A stretch of DNA of 64,000 bases from Nomia melanderi (lineage: Eukaryota; Arthropoda; Insecta; Hymenoptera; Halictidae), in the NCBI RefSeq assembly GCF_051020985.1, contig NC_135000.1, forward strand, positions 6,903,001 to 6,967,000. Reading direction: 5' to 3'. The stretch's first letter is position 1. Every line of letters starts with the position of its first letter. The notes under the pieces are model-generated. The model ran no database searches. It saw nothing but the letters and a program-made list of their open reading frames with translations, and was not told the origin of the DNA. Of this stretch, positions 1-13,279 are shown one piece after another. Position numbers and translations under genes: made by a program.

Positions 1-646
1 ACACTAACTGCGAAGACCTCTACCGAAACTTCACGGCCGCCATTTTGTTCCGCGCTAGCACCTTGCGACGCCGTCGTCCATTACGCTTTAATCGCATTAC
101 ACGCGAGTCGCCGACGCCGACGGTTTACTGAATGGAATGAAAAATCCTTCCCGTTCCGCGGATCAATTCAAGGTGAATGACTTTCCACGTTCCGTGCTTC
201 ATGCATGGATCATGAATGCGAGCGTTTCCCGCGATGCACCGGAGGCAGGTGTCTTGTTCCGGGCCAAAAATAGGCGGGCCCCGGCGCCGCGTGTCTTTCT
301 CGATCCGCCGGCTCGCCGTGTAATAATAATCATAATTGACAATCAACGCTGGTTATATTAATCCCGACCAAGCCACGTGACAACGCGGCAGACGAATTTA
401 TTGCGCTTCGATAGCGCCAGCTCGATCGCGCGCTGACGAACGTGAATGGGATTCTGCGAGGAACTGTCGGACAAGTTATCACGGCTAAACTCTGGCCATC
501 TATGGGGTGGCACGATGATTCTGTATTTTATTCGCAATGCACAGGCTTTTTACTATTCTCTTGCTTGTGTCTACTTAACCTTTTAGCTACTGTACGCCAC
601 TATAATGACTTTAATGCTAAATCTATCAGACTAGTCAAAGTTACCT

Positions 647-800
647 ATTCCTGATGTCTTCTTTTTGCAATTATTAAGATAACAGATGTTTCTATGGGAA
701 ATTATTCAAGAAATTGATTTAGCAATACGCAAACTGAATTGTGAATTAATTAGAGTCTCAATAGATGCGTTCTTGGAATATGTAACTGCTCGGTAATTTT
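647..800 (+). repeat. Dispersed repeat family A, copy 1
   Basis: Starts ATTCCTGATGTCTTC followed by a GCAATTATT block and AAATTGATTTAGCA. The same ordered blocks recur at 9821 and 52431, and more diverged at 21791 inside a TTAA-flanked inverted-repeat element. The similarity to the 52431 copy continues through an ATAGATG(C/T)(G/A)TTCTTGG block and an ACTGCTCGGTA block. It is probably a fragment of a non-autonomous transposon. Confidence 0.65.
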
Positions 801-1573
801 CGTGTTAATGGTAATAAGAAAGTATCTGAAGCACTAGGCGCATGAAATCTGTTTTGGAAGTCTTGAATAGACTTCGGATTGTAAAGAAATGAAAATTTCG
901 AAGCGAATCATCTCACTCTTTTTTTAATACAGTCGGTTGAACATGATTCTGTTATATCTTTGTGGGTGGACATTTATGATTCGTATTTTAATCAATGGTT
1001 GACACCATGCAATCTGTATTTTCCGTAATTGCCAAACAGCCTGCTCCCGTTTCCGACACTTATTGCTGACCAGCGAACGCAATTCGCCGGCAGACTTTAT
1101 CGCTCGTAACGGTAATTGCCGATCCACCGGCAACGTAATCCGGAAATGCGAGGAATTGCGTCACATCGGCGAGTGTAATCCCGTTGATAGCCGGCTTGTG
1201 AAAATGTGCTTGGCGTTAACCGAGTTTTCCCGCCGTTGGCCGGCTTCACGTGCACGTTACCATTGTGATTTGATGGTTTTACGGTTGGAAATAGGAGAAA
1301 TCGATTTGTGAATGTCTATCGCAAACTTTGTGCACGACGTATGATTTATGATAGGGTCCTTCGACCTTCTGTGATAACAGAATTGTTATGGAATTATTAA
1401 TAGAAATGGGTACTATCATTTTTAATACAAATATTAATATTATATTATACTAATACTACTACTAGTAATAATAACAACCACTATATTAAACAATGTTCAA
1501 TATTATCATTGATAAATGATTAACAAAGGATAACTAATAAATTAATTATCTCCCTTTCATAAAATGTCGATCA

Positions 1574-1718
1574 TTAACCCTTTGTTCTCTGATTTATCTG
1601 TTAACTACGATAATAGAAAAATAACATTCAATTTATATCAGAAAAGAAATAAATAACACTCGGATTTTTCGAATTCAAATTAAAATTTTCATCACAATAT
1701 TGTAGGTCAAGGGGTTAA
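1574..1718. mobile_element. Small TTAA-flanked inverted-repeat element (145 bp)
   Basis: Left end TTAACCCTTTG, right end CAAGGGGTTAA, which are inverted complements apart from one base. TTAA at both ends matches the target duplication of piggyBac-type elements. No coding capacity. The inverted repeat is short, so chance is possible, but the same left end recurs at 5505, 5748, 21445, 46174 and 55440. Confidence 0.5.
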
Positions 1719-2255
1719 TATCATTGATACAATTAATACTCACTGTTTCTAATTCGCCAGTTTCATTTACATTGAAATGATTGATTATTTTCAAAAGTTT
1801 AAGTTCTCGATGAGATGAAAACAATTACCCATGGATTACGTCCGCGTCGTAAACTGGAGTTTCTACGCACACGTGATAATTAAGCAGGAAGTTACTATCA
1901 ATTTTCGAGTAGTTTGCGGTGTGACGGGACGACCGCCATTTCCAAGGAGGTTCGCCTTGACGAAGGAGGGTAGTCCTTTGTCGGATCGAATTTTCCCTAA
2001 TTCGTATCCCAGGGTCCACTACCGAAATACCTTGAAACATTGGATCCCCGTTCGTTCATTAAAAAATCATTCACCGGTAAACGTATCCATTGATATATTA
2101 GTTCATTAATTGGGATTGCTCGGTGCTTCATTTGTCCACCGTTTGGTATCTGCTTTCGCTTATCCTGTGACAATTTGATGTTATTAAGAGTTCGCTTGGT
2201 GGAGTATAACTATTGGGGATTGTATCTGAATTATTCGGAATGTACGGAGAGTATA

Positions 2256-2640
2256 GAAAATAGGATAGAGAATATAGAGAATATAGGTAATAGGATAGAA
2301 AATATAGAAAATATGGAAAATATGGAAAATATGGAAAATATGGAAAATATAGAAAATATGGAAAATATGGAAAATATGGAAAATATGGAAAATATGGAAA
2401 ATATGGAAAATATGGAAAATATAGAAAATATAGAAAATATGGAAAATGGGATAGAGAGTACAGAAAATATAGAGAATAGGATATAGAATATAGAGGATAT
2501 AGAGAATACAGAAAATATATAGAACAATGAATATGAAGAACAACGAGTACAGAGAATATAAAGAATACACCTATAAAATAGAGAAAATAAATAGAAGGAA
2601 CAGAGGAAATATAGACAATTCTTCCTGAACAATATATTTT
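2256..2640. repeat. GAAAATATG microsatellite/minisatellite
   Basis: The core at about 2298-2449 is a run of a 9-bp unit (GAAAATATG and GAAAATATA variants), flanked by degenerate GA/TA-rich copies. Because the unit length is a multiple of three, the array is open in several frames on both strands. The resulting repetitive reading frames of 103-179 codons are artefacts. Confidence 0.9.
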
Positions 2641-4340
2641 CCACACCTCTAGAACAACTAATTTCAAATAATTATTTCTCTAACTATCACATAATCAATC
2701 TTTCATTCCAAAAATTAACCTCCAAACCATTCATTCACATTCCTAAATCAGATAACAATTAACCAATAAACGGTTAATCCTGCTAAACTATAATAACCGT
2801 ATCTCCCTGCCACGGTCCAAAAACACGGAAAATGGCGGCAGCCTGGAAAATGTTAATCAATCTGGCAACGAGCCTCCCTTCGTCGGAAGACACTAGCAAG
2901 TCCGCCCCCTCCCCCATCTCGATAAATCAACGTCTTGGCGCTGATCCGCTCTGCCCGCGTGTATATTTATGCATGCGCTCGCGCAGGTTGCCCGTTCGCG
3001 TTAATGGAGTTGTAATTCATACCGAATGACATGTGACTCAGTACAAGTGGAACGTGTCGCCACGCGACAACCCGCCCCCGGGTGTCATCGACGGGGGTGC
3101 TGGCTCGGGGACGCGGAAACAGTTGCTCGGCCACGGTGGATCGACACTTGGCGGTTGCATGGGGTCCCGAATCAATTGAAAGAAGTGGAACGATCTCTGT
3201 GCACGCGATTAACCGTTTCAGTGCCACTACTCTTCGCGAAAACGCGGTCGAAAAGCGACGAGCGACGCGATCGCACTTTTGTTTTCGTTCAGAAACTGAA
3301 TTACGCTTTTCTATTTTTATATGAGAAGATTGTGATTGCCATATCTAAGCAGGTAATAAGAAAAATAAATAATTAAAAGAAATACAAATAATTAAATTTG
3401 ATTCTACGAACCGATAGAGTTTAGTTAGACTGTTAGTTAGCTAGTTTCGACGATACTCGTCGTGATGAGTATACTTGTCTAAATAACGTGAGAAAGGAAC
3501 TGATGGGTATTTAATTAGAAATATATATATCGTATTATTTCTACTAACTGAATTTTAGGGGGAAATTAAATAGTTACATTTTAGAGAGAGTTTCAATGAT
3601 CACAACGTAATTTATTATTAAAAATTAATGATACTTGGACTTCGTAGCGACGTTATAAATTGGAATTAGATAATAGAAGATACGTATTACACCATGTGAC
3701 TAAACATAAGGCAATTGAATGCTTTGTTATTAAAATGTCATTGAGATTTACACAAAGAAATTCGCATAGTGCCAATAATATCGTGAAAATTCGCATAACG
3801 CCAATATCAGAGAAACTCGCACAGTGGCAATGTCGTAAAAATCCACAATTCTCGCGATCCCGTGCTTACCTCCGTTCACACCTCCACACTCCCGCATTGT
3901 CGTCTCTGACATATTTTCCCATCCCTACGGTTCCAAAGAAATAGCCCCGCCCAGTCGCCGAGACACCCGGTACATTGTTTATTCTACCAACACGTCCAGG
4001 AGAGACAAAAGGCTGCGTGATATGCTCTTTCACCTGCGAAGCGCCCGATCGTCCCGGTAAGTGTATCAAAAAGAAGGGTGGGGTGCGCGGCCAGAGGGTG
4101 AGAGGCTCGGATGGAGCAATTTAGAAACAGAGAACCTGCCGGAGTCCTGGAAAATCAACACGGGAGCTTCTTTCTCCCGATGGAATACGGCCGCGCGGCG
4201 TCATGAGAAACGAGAGGTCAACTTGAACTGCGGGGGCGATCCGGGGGCGACGGGGACGAGTCTGATGAAGGGTCCCCGACGGCGAGAGGGGGTGGGGAAT
4301 GAGAAAACAAGGGAAACACTGTCGACCGGAAGGAGCCCGG

Positions 4341-4650
4341 AAATTGTATGTGAAAAAAGGCAGATGGAAAGCAGCTTCTCCGAGATTATTGGATTGATAC
4401 AGAGATTTGGACGTTTTTTGGTAAATGGCCGGGTTTTTCGTTGGATGAACGGTTTCGGAATCATTGTTAAATAAATAAGTTATACATGATAAAGCCTGGA
4501 AATTGTATGTGAGAAAAGGCAGATGGAAAGCAGCTTCTCCGAGATTATTGGATTGATACAGGGATTTGGACGTTTTTTGGTAAATGGCTGGTTTTTTCGT
4601 TAGATTAACAATTTCGGAGTCATTGTTAAATTAGAAAGTTTAGAAAATTT
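4341..4650. repeat. Tandem duplication, period 159 bp
   Basis: The segment beginning AAATTGTATGTGA at 4341 is repeated at 4500 with about 90% identity, running through the AGCAGCTTCTCCGAGATTAT block and on to TCATTGTTAAAT. The two copies are directly adjacent. No function seen. Confidence 0.85.
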
Positions 4651-5491
4651 GATGAAATAATCAGGAAATTGGCTTATCAAAAATTCAAGCAGTACAATAT
4701 AAGATAATACCTTTCAAGAAACCTTGATTCTTGGTTTAACGATATCAAAGATGGCACTAAAAATAATTAACAACTCCCTATCACAGTTCTTAGGTAAAAC
4801 AATCGTCTAACTACTAACAAATACCACTTACTAATTAAAAATTTCCGCTCTACATCGATTATGTTACGTTACAATTGCCTTTCGACTTCTTCAACCTCTA
4901 TTTCTACCAGAAAAACACTGTACCACTGTTTTACACAACAAAAATCCATGGAGTATAAATTACGTTATCTTGCGTCACTGATGGTGCAATAAATGACGGA
5001 CCATTATCACACAACACAATCGAAAAATCAGGTCTGAAGAGGTTCACCGCAAAGAAACGAATGAAAAGCGAACGCATAGGTGTTCCTATAATCAAAACTC
5101 CGTCGTAGGTTCGACGTCGGTTGCTCCGACGTTAAAGATAAATGATAAATAAAAAAGTGTTCGTGAACAGGGGCGCTCGGAATGGGCAATAACACTTGCT
5201 GGCCCGGGCGAGGGGGTTGAAGGGGGTGCCGGTGGCACCCGTGAAGGGATGAAATGGGGGAAAACATTCGTGCCTGGTCCGAGGGTTGGGCTGATACACA
5301 AGGGGCCCATGCTCGGAGTGTGCCCTGGTAATTGCGAACTCTATGTAGATCCACTTACGGTGATTAAAAACTGTCCTGCTGGGTATCATCCGGCGGGTTG
5401 CTGCAAACAATCCAGAAGCAGCAGGAAACTTTCTTCGACTGTTCCGTCCGCGGTGAAACTCGCTGAGGTCGCAATAGGTCCGGCTATTCCG

Positions 5492-6288
5492 GGTCAGAGT
5501 TCGTTTAACCCTTTGTTCTAGGATTTCTTTCTGAACTGTGATCGATTTGACTACTTTGTTAATGATTTGGGAATAAGGGAAGATCGTAGATATATTCTGT
5601 GCTTGCGTTTTGCTGGGGGGGCGGGGGGGGGGGTAATTGATAATTGAAGAGTACTGTTTAATTTGAAGTCAGAAGCTAGTGTTTGTGTTTGTTGAAGTTT
5701 GTTTAAGAAGAATCAAATTAGAAGTGTATTGTAAGGTCAGAGTTCGTTTAACCCTTTGTTCTAGGATTTCTTTCTGAACTATGGTCGATTTGACTACTTT
5801 GTTTTTAATGATTTGGGAATAGGGGAACATCGTAGATGTATTCTGTGCTTGCGTTTTGCTGTGGGGGGTAACTGATAATTGAATAGTAGTGTATAATTTG
5901 AAGTCAGAAGCTAGTGTTTGTGTTTAAAAAGAATGAAATTAGAAGTGGATTGGAATATGTTAATATTTTTTCTGAAGTGTGATAATTGATAAGGGAGAAT
6001 AATGTTTCATTTGAATTCAAGAGAATTGAGTAATATTTAAGATTGTTGAATTCTGTTCGGAATTCTATATCAACGTGTGTTCTGAGATCTAATTGATAAT
6101 TCAAAAGAAATAATTAATTTGAATTCAGAAGTTAGTGTTTATCGAATTCTATTTGGAATTCTATATCAAAATATGCTTTAAAGTATAATCATTGATATCA
6201 ATAATATATAATTAGCATTCAAATAAATTGGATAATACTTCTGTTTATTAAATTCCATTTGAAATCTTCACTTCGCCACAAGGGTTAA
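5492..6288. repeat. Direct repeat (period 243 bp) with TTAA ends
   Basis: GGTCAGAGTTCGTTTAACCC begins at 5492 and again at 5735. The following 200 bp are repeated with moderate divergence, including TTCTAGGATTTCTTTCTGAA and GAAGTCAGAAGCTAGTGTTT. The inner block from TTAACCCTTTG at 5748 ends at CAAGGGTTAA (6288), so this may be a TTAA-type element with a duplicated left portion. A G7-C-G11 run lies in the first copy at 5615-5633. Confidence 0.6.
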
Positions 6289-9200
6289 CCTCTTGATCTA
6301 CAATATTATTTCAGACTCCTGATGAAAATGTTCAAATCTGCATCAATTCTACAGGGCAGTCATCAGGGCTGCAACTATTGTCACCTAGAAACTATGGGGA
6401 ATGTTTGTCTGGTGAAAAGTTGCGTGCTCGTCATTCGATGGCAACTTTTCTTCGAGGTCGGCTTTAGTTTTTCATGGCAGTCTTTAACACGCGTTCAACG
6501 AGCGATGACGTAACGCAGATTGCAACGTAGTGGCTCATTCGAGAGGTCATTGTTACCCTTAACCCTTTTATCCTCTAATTCTTTGATAATTCTGAAAAAT
6601 AATTTTTAAAATTCTCATCTACATAGTGTGACATATGAGAACATTTACATTTGAAAACCGTTCAGAAAGTTTATTTAATAATATTTAATAATATACTCAT
6701 TGATATTTATAAGAAGTGGAAATGATGATCATAGTCAGACGTATTAGTGGATTTCCATTGAACAGCACAGACACTCAAAGAAACGTTATTTTATATTTTC
6801 TACTTAGCTTTCCGTGTATCTACATTTGTTTATGTTTATTTCCATGTACTATAGGGTGGTATTTATAATAAACCATATTCCTCTCACCTTTGATAACCTT
6901 GATAACATCAGACAAAAGAGCAATGCTCTAAAAACCCAACGAATTATTTTCACTTCGAAAAACAAATAAAATTTTAAAAGTACCTCATACCTTTGACAAC
7001 CTCGATCACCTCAAACAAAAGAGAACCAATTCGAAACTAGAAAATCCGAGCCGGAAACGACTTTTATTTACAACATAAAGATTCGCTTCAATGAAACTTT
7101 TATCTACAAAATTAACGGTTTCGCTCGACCCCCGTCAAAGACAATTGAATCAGACGCGCTGTAATGGGATTACAGTTGGATGGCGACGCTGCGAGCCATC
7201 ACGGTCGGATCGCCTTCTTCAATTAGCCAAATAAGTTTCGGGTCTGGAACGCGTGGCACTGCAGTCAGGATCTTGATTAAGAGATGCATCGGTCGGTCAG
7301 AACCATCCGGCCGCGATGAATAAATCGTTCGGACAGGATCTCATTAACCGTGTATCCACTCTCGCGTCTGACCACAACTGTGACGATCCGCTGTCAATAA
7401 GTCACTGTTTTCCGAAGGAGAACCTATAAATCAGAGTGTTCTTGTAGAAAACAATGCGGGTGCCAAAACTGAAACATCTTTTCTTCTATTATTATCGTAC
7501 AGTGTAATTTTCCTGTTTGTAAGTCGTCAAAAACCATAACAGTCAACAGCATTATGCGGTAATTCCAATTTGTGTTACACGTAATATTGAATAATGGCAT
7601 TATTATATTATACTAATAATATAGTATAAAATAAGTAGACACTTGTTATCTGTTCGTTAAGTCATCTTCGATTATTGCAGTAATTTTCCACGATGTTTCT
7701 TATTTTATTCTATATCAGTTCCTTTTCAAATTCGTTACAAAATATTTATATTTTGATAGTATCGTTTTATTGAAACTAGAACTATTGAATATTTAATACG
7801 ATCATATGATTATTATTATAAATTGTAATACTGTTCTTTTTATAACGTTATGCACGTGAAGTTACTAAGAAATTTTAGATATTTATGCTTCTATGCTGCC
7901 AGTGACCACAAAATAGATTACTTAAAATCAATTGTTCTAATTCTTAGAGTTACAATATTAAACATTGAGTTTCATAGTTATTTTCAACTGTAAAATAGAG
8001 AAATTCCTGTTTTTTCCTTCGGTCGTATTGAAACGCGGCCGACGGCCGCTGAAGCATCAGCGCTTCAACCCTAAATTATTTCTCATAGTAGAAGAAATAT
8101 CTATCGACCTATACAGAGAACGATGAAATTCCATATTAAATAATCGGATTAATTAATTAATCACTAATTTGATTAAGTTAATATGAATGTATTAATTGCA
8201 GCTTCTATTATCGTAACGACAAAAATCCGAAACCTCTTTCCTATCGTTCCCCCAGTGAATCGTCAATAAAAAATTTGAAAATTATTCCGAACGCGACAGG
8301 TGATGTACAATTCTGCATTCATGCAATAAATTTGGATTTCAATGAGGAGTCACGCCGGCAAATTTCATTCCTGCAGTGTCGACTTATATTTGAATGCGGA
8401 GTAACCTCCTCGCTCGCTACGTGAATACATAAGTAATTAGTATAACGCGAATTCTGAGCGTTATCAATAATGCAACAAGTTACATTCATAATAAGCTCTT
8501 CCCGTTCACGTTAATTCAATCGTTCCTTCGATCTCTCGCATTCAAGATTGTTTTTCAAGTTCCCAACGGGGACGGGTCAATTATTATTCGTCTGTCACGT
8601 ATTCTCCTTATCGAACTCGCTATTGTTTATTTTCCCGACACATTTTCATTCGAATTATTCCCTAACATTGAACGACATCGACGAAATGAATTTTCATTGA
8701 ATTGCATGAAAATTTTGATTTTATGAGTTATTCAACGCTAAACATATTGGAGGAGTCGAATTCTGATTCCAGAACTGCCATTTTGCGAGTATTTAAATTA
8801 CGAATGCGTTTGCGAAAGATATCCAATTAAATTCGTATATCTGCACAGACACAATCTCAAGAAACGTATTATTCTAATTGTTACAAAACGTTGGAGATCA
8901 GTCACTATAATTCCTCAATAGTTTTAGCGTTAATAAGTCACTTTATATGGGATATTATTTTCTGCTAGGAAAATAAATTATTTGTACATTTCATTGGCAT
9001 AATTAAAATTTATGCTGGCATAGAACTCGTTGAAAGAAGAAAATTATTATATCAGAAGCTATGTATCAATAGATTGACTGACATTTACTGTAGTTTGTTC
9101 TAGTGTTCTTATAAAAATTGTTATCCGTTCATTTAGATCGGAGAAATTAGAGTTTTAATTATAAACAATTAGGATACACATTTATCTAACTTTCTTAATA

Positions 9201-9820
9201 AAAATCGACCCAAACATTCACCAAATAATGCGTATAAAATTCAGTATGAGTCAAATTGCCTAGTTCTATAAATCTAGTGTTAATTATCTACGTTTCCATC
9301 TATATACTCATATCATACATGTTTCCTGGACTCAACTGCATTGGTCTCCGAGCTGATTCGCTAGTGAACGCAAGAATTGTTGTTTCCCGACGGATTATTT
9401 CGGCTGCCGGCCATCAGGTTGCTCGGAAGCCCTAAGGGTGGCCCGACAACTGCGCGAAATCCTCGGTTAACCGGCCCAGAAGGAGGAAATCACGACGAGT
9501 CACAATCGCGGGGGTGTACGGGGGTTAATCGAACGAGCAAACACGCCGTGAACCTGATGTTAGTACCACGCTAGAATTCCTAATGCCCCGACCATAAGCT
9601 TGCCGGTCCGCTTGACGAAATGCTTGTACCGACATCGAAAACATTCGCCCCAACCCCTTGCTCGAAGGGGTCGAAACTGTTAACTTTCCTGATTTTATCC
9701 AATGTTAACCCCTTTCGTATGAGAATATTGTTAAACTGTGAAAACTTGTCAACCAAACGTGGCTGTAAAGAGAGGAACAAGCTCTGTACTTCAACTGCAA
9801 CAGACGAAGCAAACTGACTC

Positions 9821-10016
9821 ATTCCTGATGTCTTCTTCTTGTAATTGCTAGAAAGACAACAGATGTTGAACCTGAGAATTTATTAAAGAAATTGATTTAG
9901 CAATTAGGTACAAAGAAATTAAGTATAGCAATTAGCTATAGAGAAATTGGCTATATCAATTGGCTATAGAGAAATTGTATAGATTTAAAATTTCAATTTG
10001 ACTGCTCATTTAGTGT
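9821..10016 (+). repeat. Dispersed repeat family A, copy 2
   Basis: Starts ATTCCTGATGTCTTC and has the AGAAATTGATTTAGCAATTA block, as in the copies at 647 and 52431. An insertion of short AGAAATTGGCTATA-like repeats separates this from an ACTGCTCATTTAGTGTTAA tail. Confidence 0.6.
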
Positions 10017-10787
10017 TAAACTCCAGAAAAAACTACATATCGATCTCTTGTTATTTGAGTAATTAAATTATTCATTTGTGTCGGCATTATGAAGGCATTC
10101 GACTGTAGAATATTAAGTCCCTTTTCAGTTTTAACTATTAATTACCCTATACAGTAAGACGGAGGTATTTTTGTATTGATTTTTTCGGAGGAATTGTTTT
10201 TGTAAGTAAATAATAATATTTGTAATTTATATGATGTAATAGATATTTAGTAATAATAGTTAGACGCCTGAACAGTTAGTAAGATTCGAATTGAACGTTT
10301 CCCCCGAAAAGAATTTCCATCGAAGTCCCGCCGGCGGCGGAGCAAGATGGCGGAGGCAACAGAGCGTATGAAGCGGGGCTTAAATATTTATCCAAAACGA
10401 GGTGGACATCTGTCGAGCAGCAGCTCGTTGCATTTTATTTAGGCGAACTGTATTTATTTAACATTAACGCCGGCACCGTGGCTCTCCCTAATTCACGCCG
10501 TCGTCGACGCCGACGTCGTCCGTTCGGCAAACAACGGCACACATGGCCACGGTCTCTTCGGGGTTTGGTCCGTGGCCAAATACGAATTATTAGTGTTGTC
10601 GCTGGCGCGCACCCCCTCGGGCTCTCTGCGCGTTGCGTTACGTAGTTTTCGGTTCATGTAATTTTATTACGTACGAGCCGTGGAATACCTTCGAATTCCT
10701 CGATTCGACTTGATTTCGGTGGAGTTCTTGGGGTTGTTAGAGCATTTGGTGGTTAACATTGTAGATTGAATGTTAATGATAGTGACG

Positions 10788-10978
10788 ATAGAGAAATAGA
10801 TAGAAAAATAAATAGAGAAAGAGATAGAGGAAGAAATAGATAAATAGACAGATAAATAGATAGATAAATAGATAGATAAATAGTTAGATAAATAGATAGA
10901 TAATTAGATAGATAAATAGATAGATAAATAGATAGATAAGTAGATAGATAAATATATCGATAAGTAGATAGATAAATA
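10788..10978. repeat. GATA/GATAAATA microsatellite
   Basis: Long run of GATAGATAAATA units with interspersed GAGA at the left edge. The minus-strand frame over it, rich in Tyr, Leu and Ser, is a product of the repeat. Confidence 0.95.
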
Positions 10979-11771
10979 TTCAATTATTATTTATACAAGT
11001 TACTCGAAACATACGCGACTTTCTAGTGTCAACTTCCGACCAACCCCTACAAATACTAATTCAATGAAATAAAATCAGCACTTCAATCTTCAAGAATGTC
11101 TCAACCTTACAGTCTCAAATTCAAATTTCCAAGATCTAAAATTTACATTCAAACCCACCCCTAACTATATATATAATCTTAAAATGTTCACTACATGTAA
11201 CTCTATATTAAAGATACTTTCTCAAATTCAACCATCCAAATTACGCCAACTTACTTCAAATCATCTAAACTACACGAACATCAACATCTACATTCATTTA
11301 AATTACATGCACTCCATAAACATACACACCTCTATTCACTTACGATGCACAACCATTTACCCAGACAAATAACTTCTATACCAAGACCCCTTAATAATTC
11401 CAATCCCAATAAACGTCTCTACATCCCGGTAAATCGATGAAAAATAATTAGCCGGAGATGGGGGTTGCTTCCGAAGGACAAAAGGGAGTCTCCTCGCGGA
11501 ATTCCAGGAACGTGAGAAGAAGCGGACCGGTTCAGCAGCCCCGGCGACTGATAAAAATCCGATAGTCGTGTTTGCCGTCCGGAAAGGGCAATCACGTTCA
11601 TCATGGTGTCCCGCTCGCCTCCCGACTCTCTCCGAGTCCACCCATTTCCCCCTCCCCGCGGCCAGTAGCCGGAACGTAGCCGCCCATGGAAAATCTGGGG
11701 GTGGGATCCACGTGCACACACGTCGGGAAACGGCCGAGGGAGATAGAAGAGGACGCGGAGAGAGACGGATG

Positions 11772-11813
11772 GTGGGGCGGTGGGCGGTGGGCGGTGGGCG
11801 TACGGGTGGGGGT
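11772..11813 (+). other. G-rich run with G-quadruplex pattern
   Basis: At least five runs of three or more G separated by 1-6 bases (GGGGCGGTGGGCGGTGGG and onward) on the + strand. The sequence satisfies the usual G-quadruplex pattern. It sits in a CpG-rich patch about 1 kb upstream of the homeobox exon. Confidence 0.6.
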
Positions 11814-12851
11814 GTAACGCGGGACAGCGAGGGGGAGGGTGGCTTTGCTGGTCAGATAAACGGTAGAGCAAATAAATCCGCTACTTTAACATGCAGGTCA
11901 CCGCCGGTTTCCGTTTATTTTATTCGTTAAATATTTCATTTGGCCAACTAGAGCCAATTACGAGCGCAGCCTGACGAGCAGAGGGACCTGACGCGTCTCC
12001 ACCCCGCCGGCCTTCCTCGCTCCGCGCGACCGTCTCGCTCTACGTCGTTGGAGATCGATGGTAGAAAATGTTTTACACCCTGGATACTTTGGGGATCGCT
12101 GAGCATTCGTCCGGTCGGGTTAGTTGGACGGTGCTGCACCATCGGAGAAGATTAGCTTTATCTGTGTTCGGGTAGATTGGATATTTGATTTTTTGCTAAT
12201 AATTGAGGGTTTTAGGTGTTGCTGTTGTTGATATTGGGATTAAATTGGGACGTGAGTGGTGTAAGGTCTTAAAATGTGGATTTTGGGGAACAGCGTTTGG
12301 GAAATGTTTTTGTTAGTAATATTTATAGTAAATTACGTATTATATTACAAATTCTTTTTTTCTTGGGAACCTAAGAGTAGTAGTTCGATTGTTTCTGGGT
12401 ACCTCATACCCGCTCAAAACTTGAACTTTATTAAACTGCCAACTACAATGATCGATTTTTCGTAAAACACCCTATATACAGGAAAGCCGATATTGTTAAT
12501 CTAAATTAGACGTCTGTAAACACAAAATTTACTGTTTACTATGAATACCTTAGAAGCTAATGATCACTGGCAACTGAAATTCTATATTTAGTATCCACCC
12601 ACTATGCTCCGCCCCCTAAGAAGAATTTTATTCCGTCATAATGAGCGAGTCATACCGTTCTACATCCTAATATACACTCCAAGTTGAAAGTTTGCATATT
12701 TAGGCTCCTCCTCCCTAAACAATCTACACCTAGACCCCGCCCCCTGCCTCAAAGTTTCATATGTAGGCTCCGCCTCCTGTTTTACAATTTCATATCAGTC
12801 TAGTACTTCTAGGAACGACATCCGAGTCAACTGAAGTGCCCCTGGTTGCAG

Positions 12852-13247
12852 GTGTGGTTCCAGAACCGGCGCGCGAAGTTCCGGAAGCAGGAGAGACTGG
12901 CCCAGCAGAAGTCTACGTCGCAGAGCGGGATGGGCGTGGACAGCGGCGCGTCCAGCCCTGTTGCCAGCAACGTAAAAGCGGAAGGACGTTCGCCGAGGAG
13001 TCCGGCAACACCGCCGGGCGGATCGAACAGCGTGCTGTCCGCGAACGAGGTGAAGCCGATCACGAACCCGAACCTGATCAGCGTGAAGCACGCGACGGAC
13101 GGGCCAGCGGACGGTGGATCGCCGAACACACGAGGGGGCGGGGCCGGGGGCGGAGCGTGGGGATCCTGCAGCCCTAGGCCCTTTTCGGCCGCATTGCCGC
13201 CCTATCTGTTGGACCCGCTGCCCCTGAAGACCGCGAACCTCTACTAA
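12852..13247 (+). CDS. Paired-class homeobox protein, terminal coding exon (Phox2/PHDP-like)
   Basis: Seen: a pyrimidine-poor but valid acceptor (GGTTGCAG) precedes GTG TGG TTC CAG AAC, and the frame runs to a TAA at 13245. It encodes 131 residues starting VWFQNRRAKFRKQERLAQQK. This is helix 3 of a homeodomain from residue 47, followed by a Ser/Ala/Gly-rich tail and the C-terminus LLDPLPLKTANLY. Known: paired-class genes often have an intron between homeodomain codons 46 and 47. FRKQER after the Asn-Arg-Arg core is typical of the Phox2 family, whereas Prrx has FRRNER and aristaless has WRKQEK. Inference: a DNA-binding transcription factor acting in the nucleus, probably the PHDP/Phox2 orthologue. 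Residue 50 of the homeodomain is Gln. The exon is GC-rich compared with its flanks. The start and most of the homeodomain lie left of the window. The nearest alternative is another paired-like gene. Confidence 0.85.
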   Translation: MWFQNRRAKFRKQERLAQQKSTSQSGMGVDSGASSPVASNVKAEGRSPRSPATPPGGSNSVLSANEVKPITNPNLISVKHATDGPADGGSPNTRGGGAGGGAWGSCSPRPFSAALPPYLLDPLPLKTANLY

Positions 13248-13279
13248 TCGAAAGTCCCAACGCAACTGACCTTAGTTCA

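Larger units (their letters stand above)
1..12851 (+). other. Non-coding stretch, probable intron upstream of the homeobox terminal exon
   Basis: No reading frame here resembles a known protein. The homeobox exon at 12852 begins inside the homeodomain, so the gene must have upstream exons. I looked on the + strand for an exon ending in homeodomain residues up to Gln46 followed by a donor (CAGGT or CAAGT) and found none that translates as a homeodomain. The stretch is therefore probably part of a long intron. It holds AT-rich DNA, microsatellites, small TTAA-flanked elements and CpG-rich patches around 10260-10720 and 11450-12150, which may be regulatory but show no coding pattern. Confidence 0.5.

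Noticed and set aside
2128..2667. Minus-strand frame of 179 codons rich in Tyr, Phe, Leu and Ser, and overlapping frames
   Set aside because: Generated by the 9-bp GAAAATATG repeat, which is open in several frames on both strands.
4061..4474. Plus-strand frame of 137 codons
   Set aside because: Its second half is one copy of a non-coding tandem duplication whose other copy has different frames; no protein family resemblance.
11419..11930. Overlapping frames of 120-150 codons on both strands
   Set aside because: GC-rich, stop-poor DNA gives open frames on both strands at once; no recognisable domains.
12795..13265. Minus-strand frame of 156 codons opposite the homeobox exon
   Set aside because: Arg-rich shadow of the real + strand frame encoding VWFQNRRAK.
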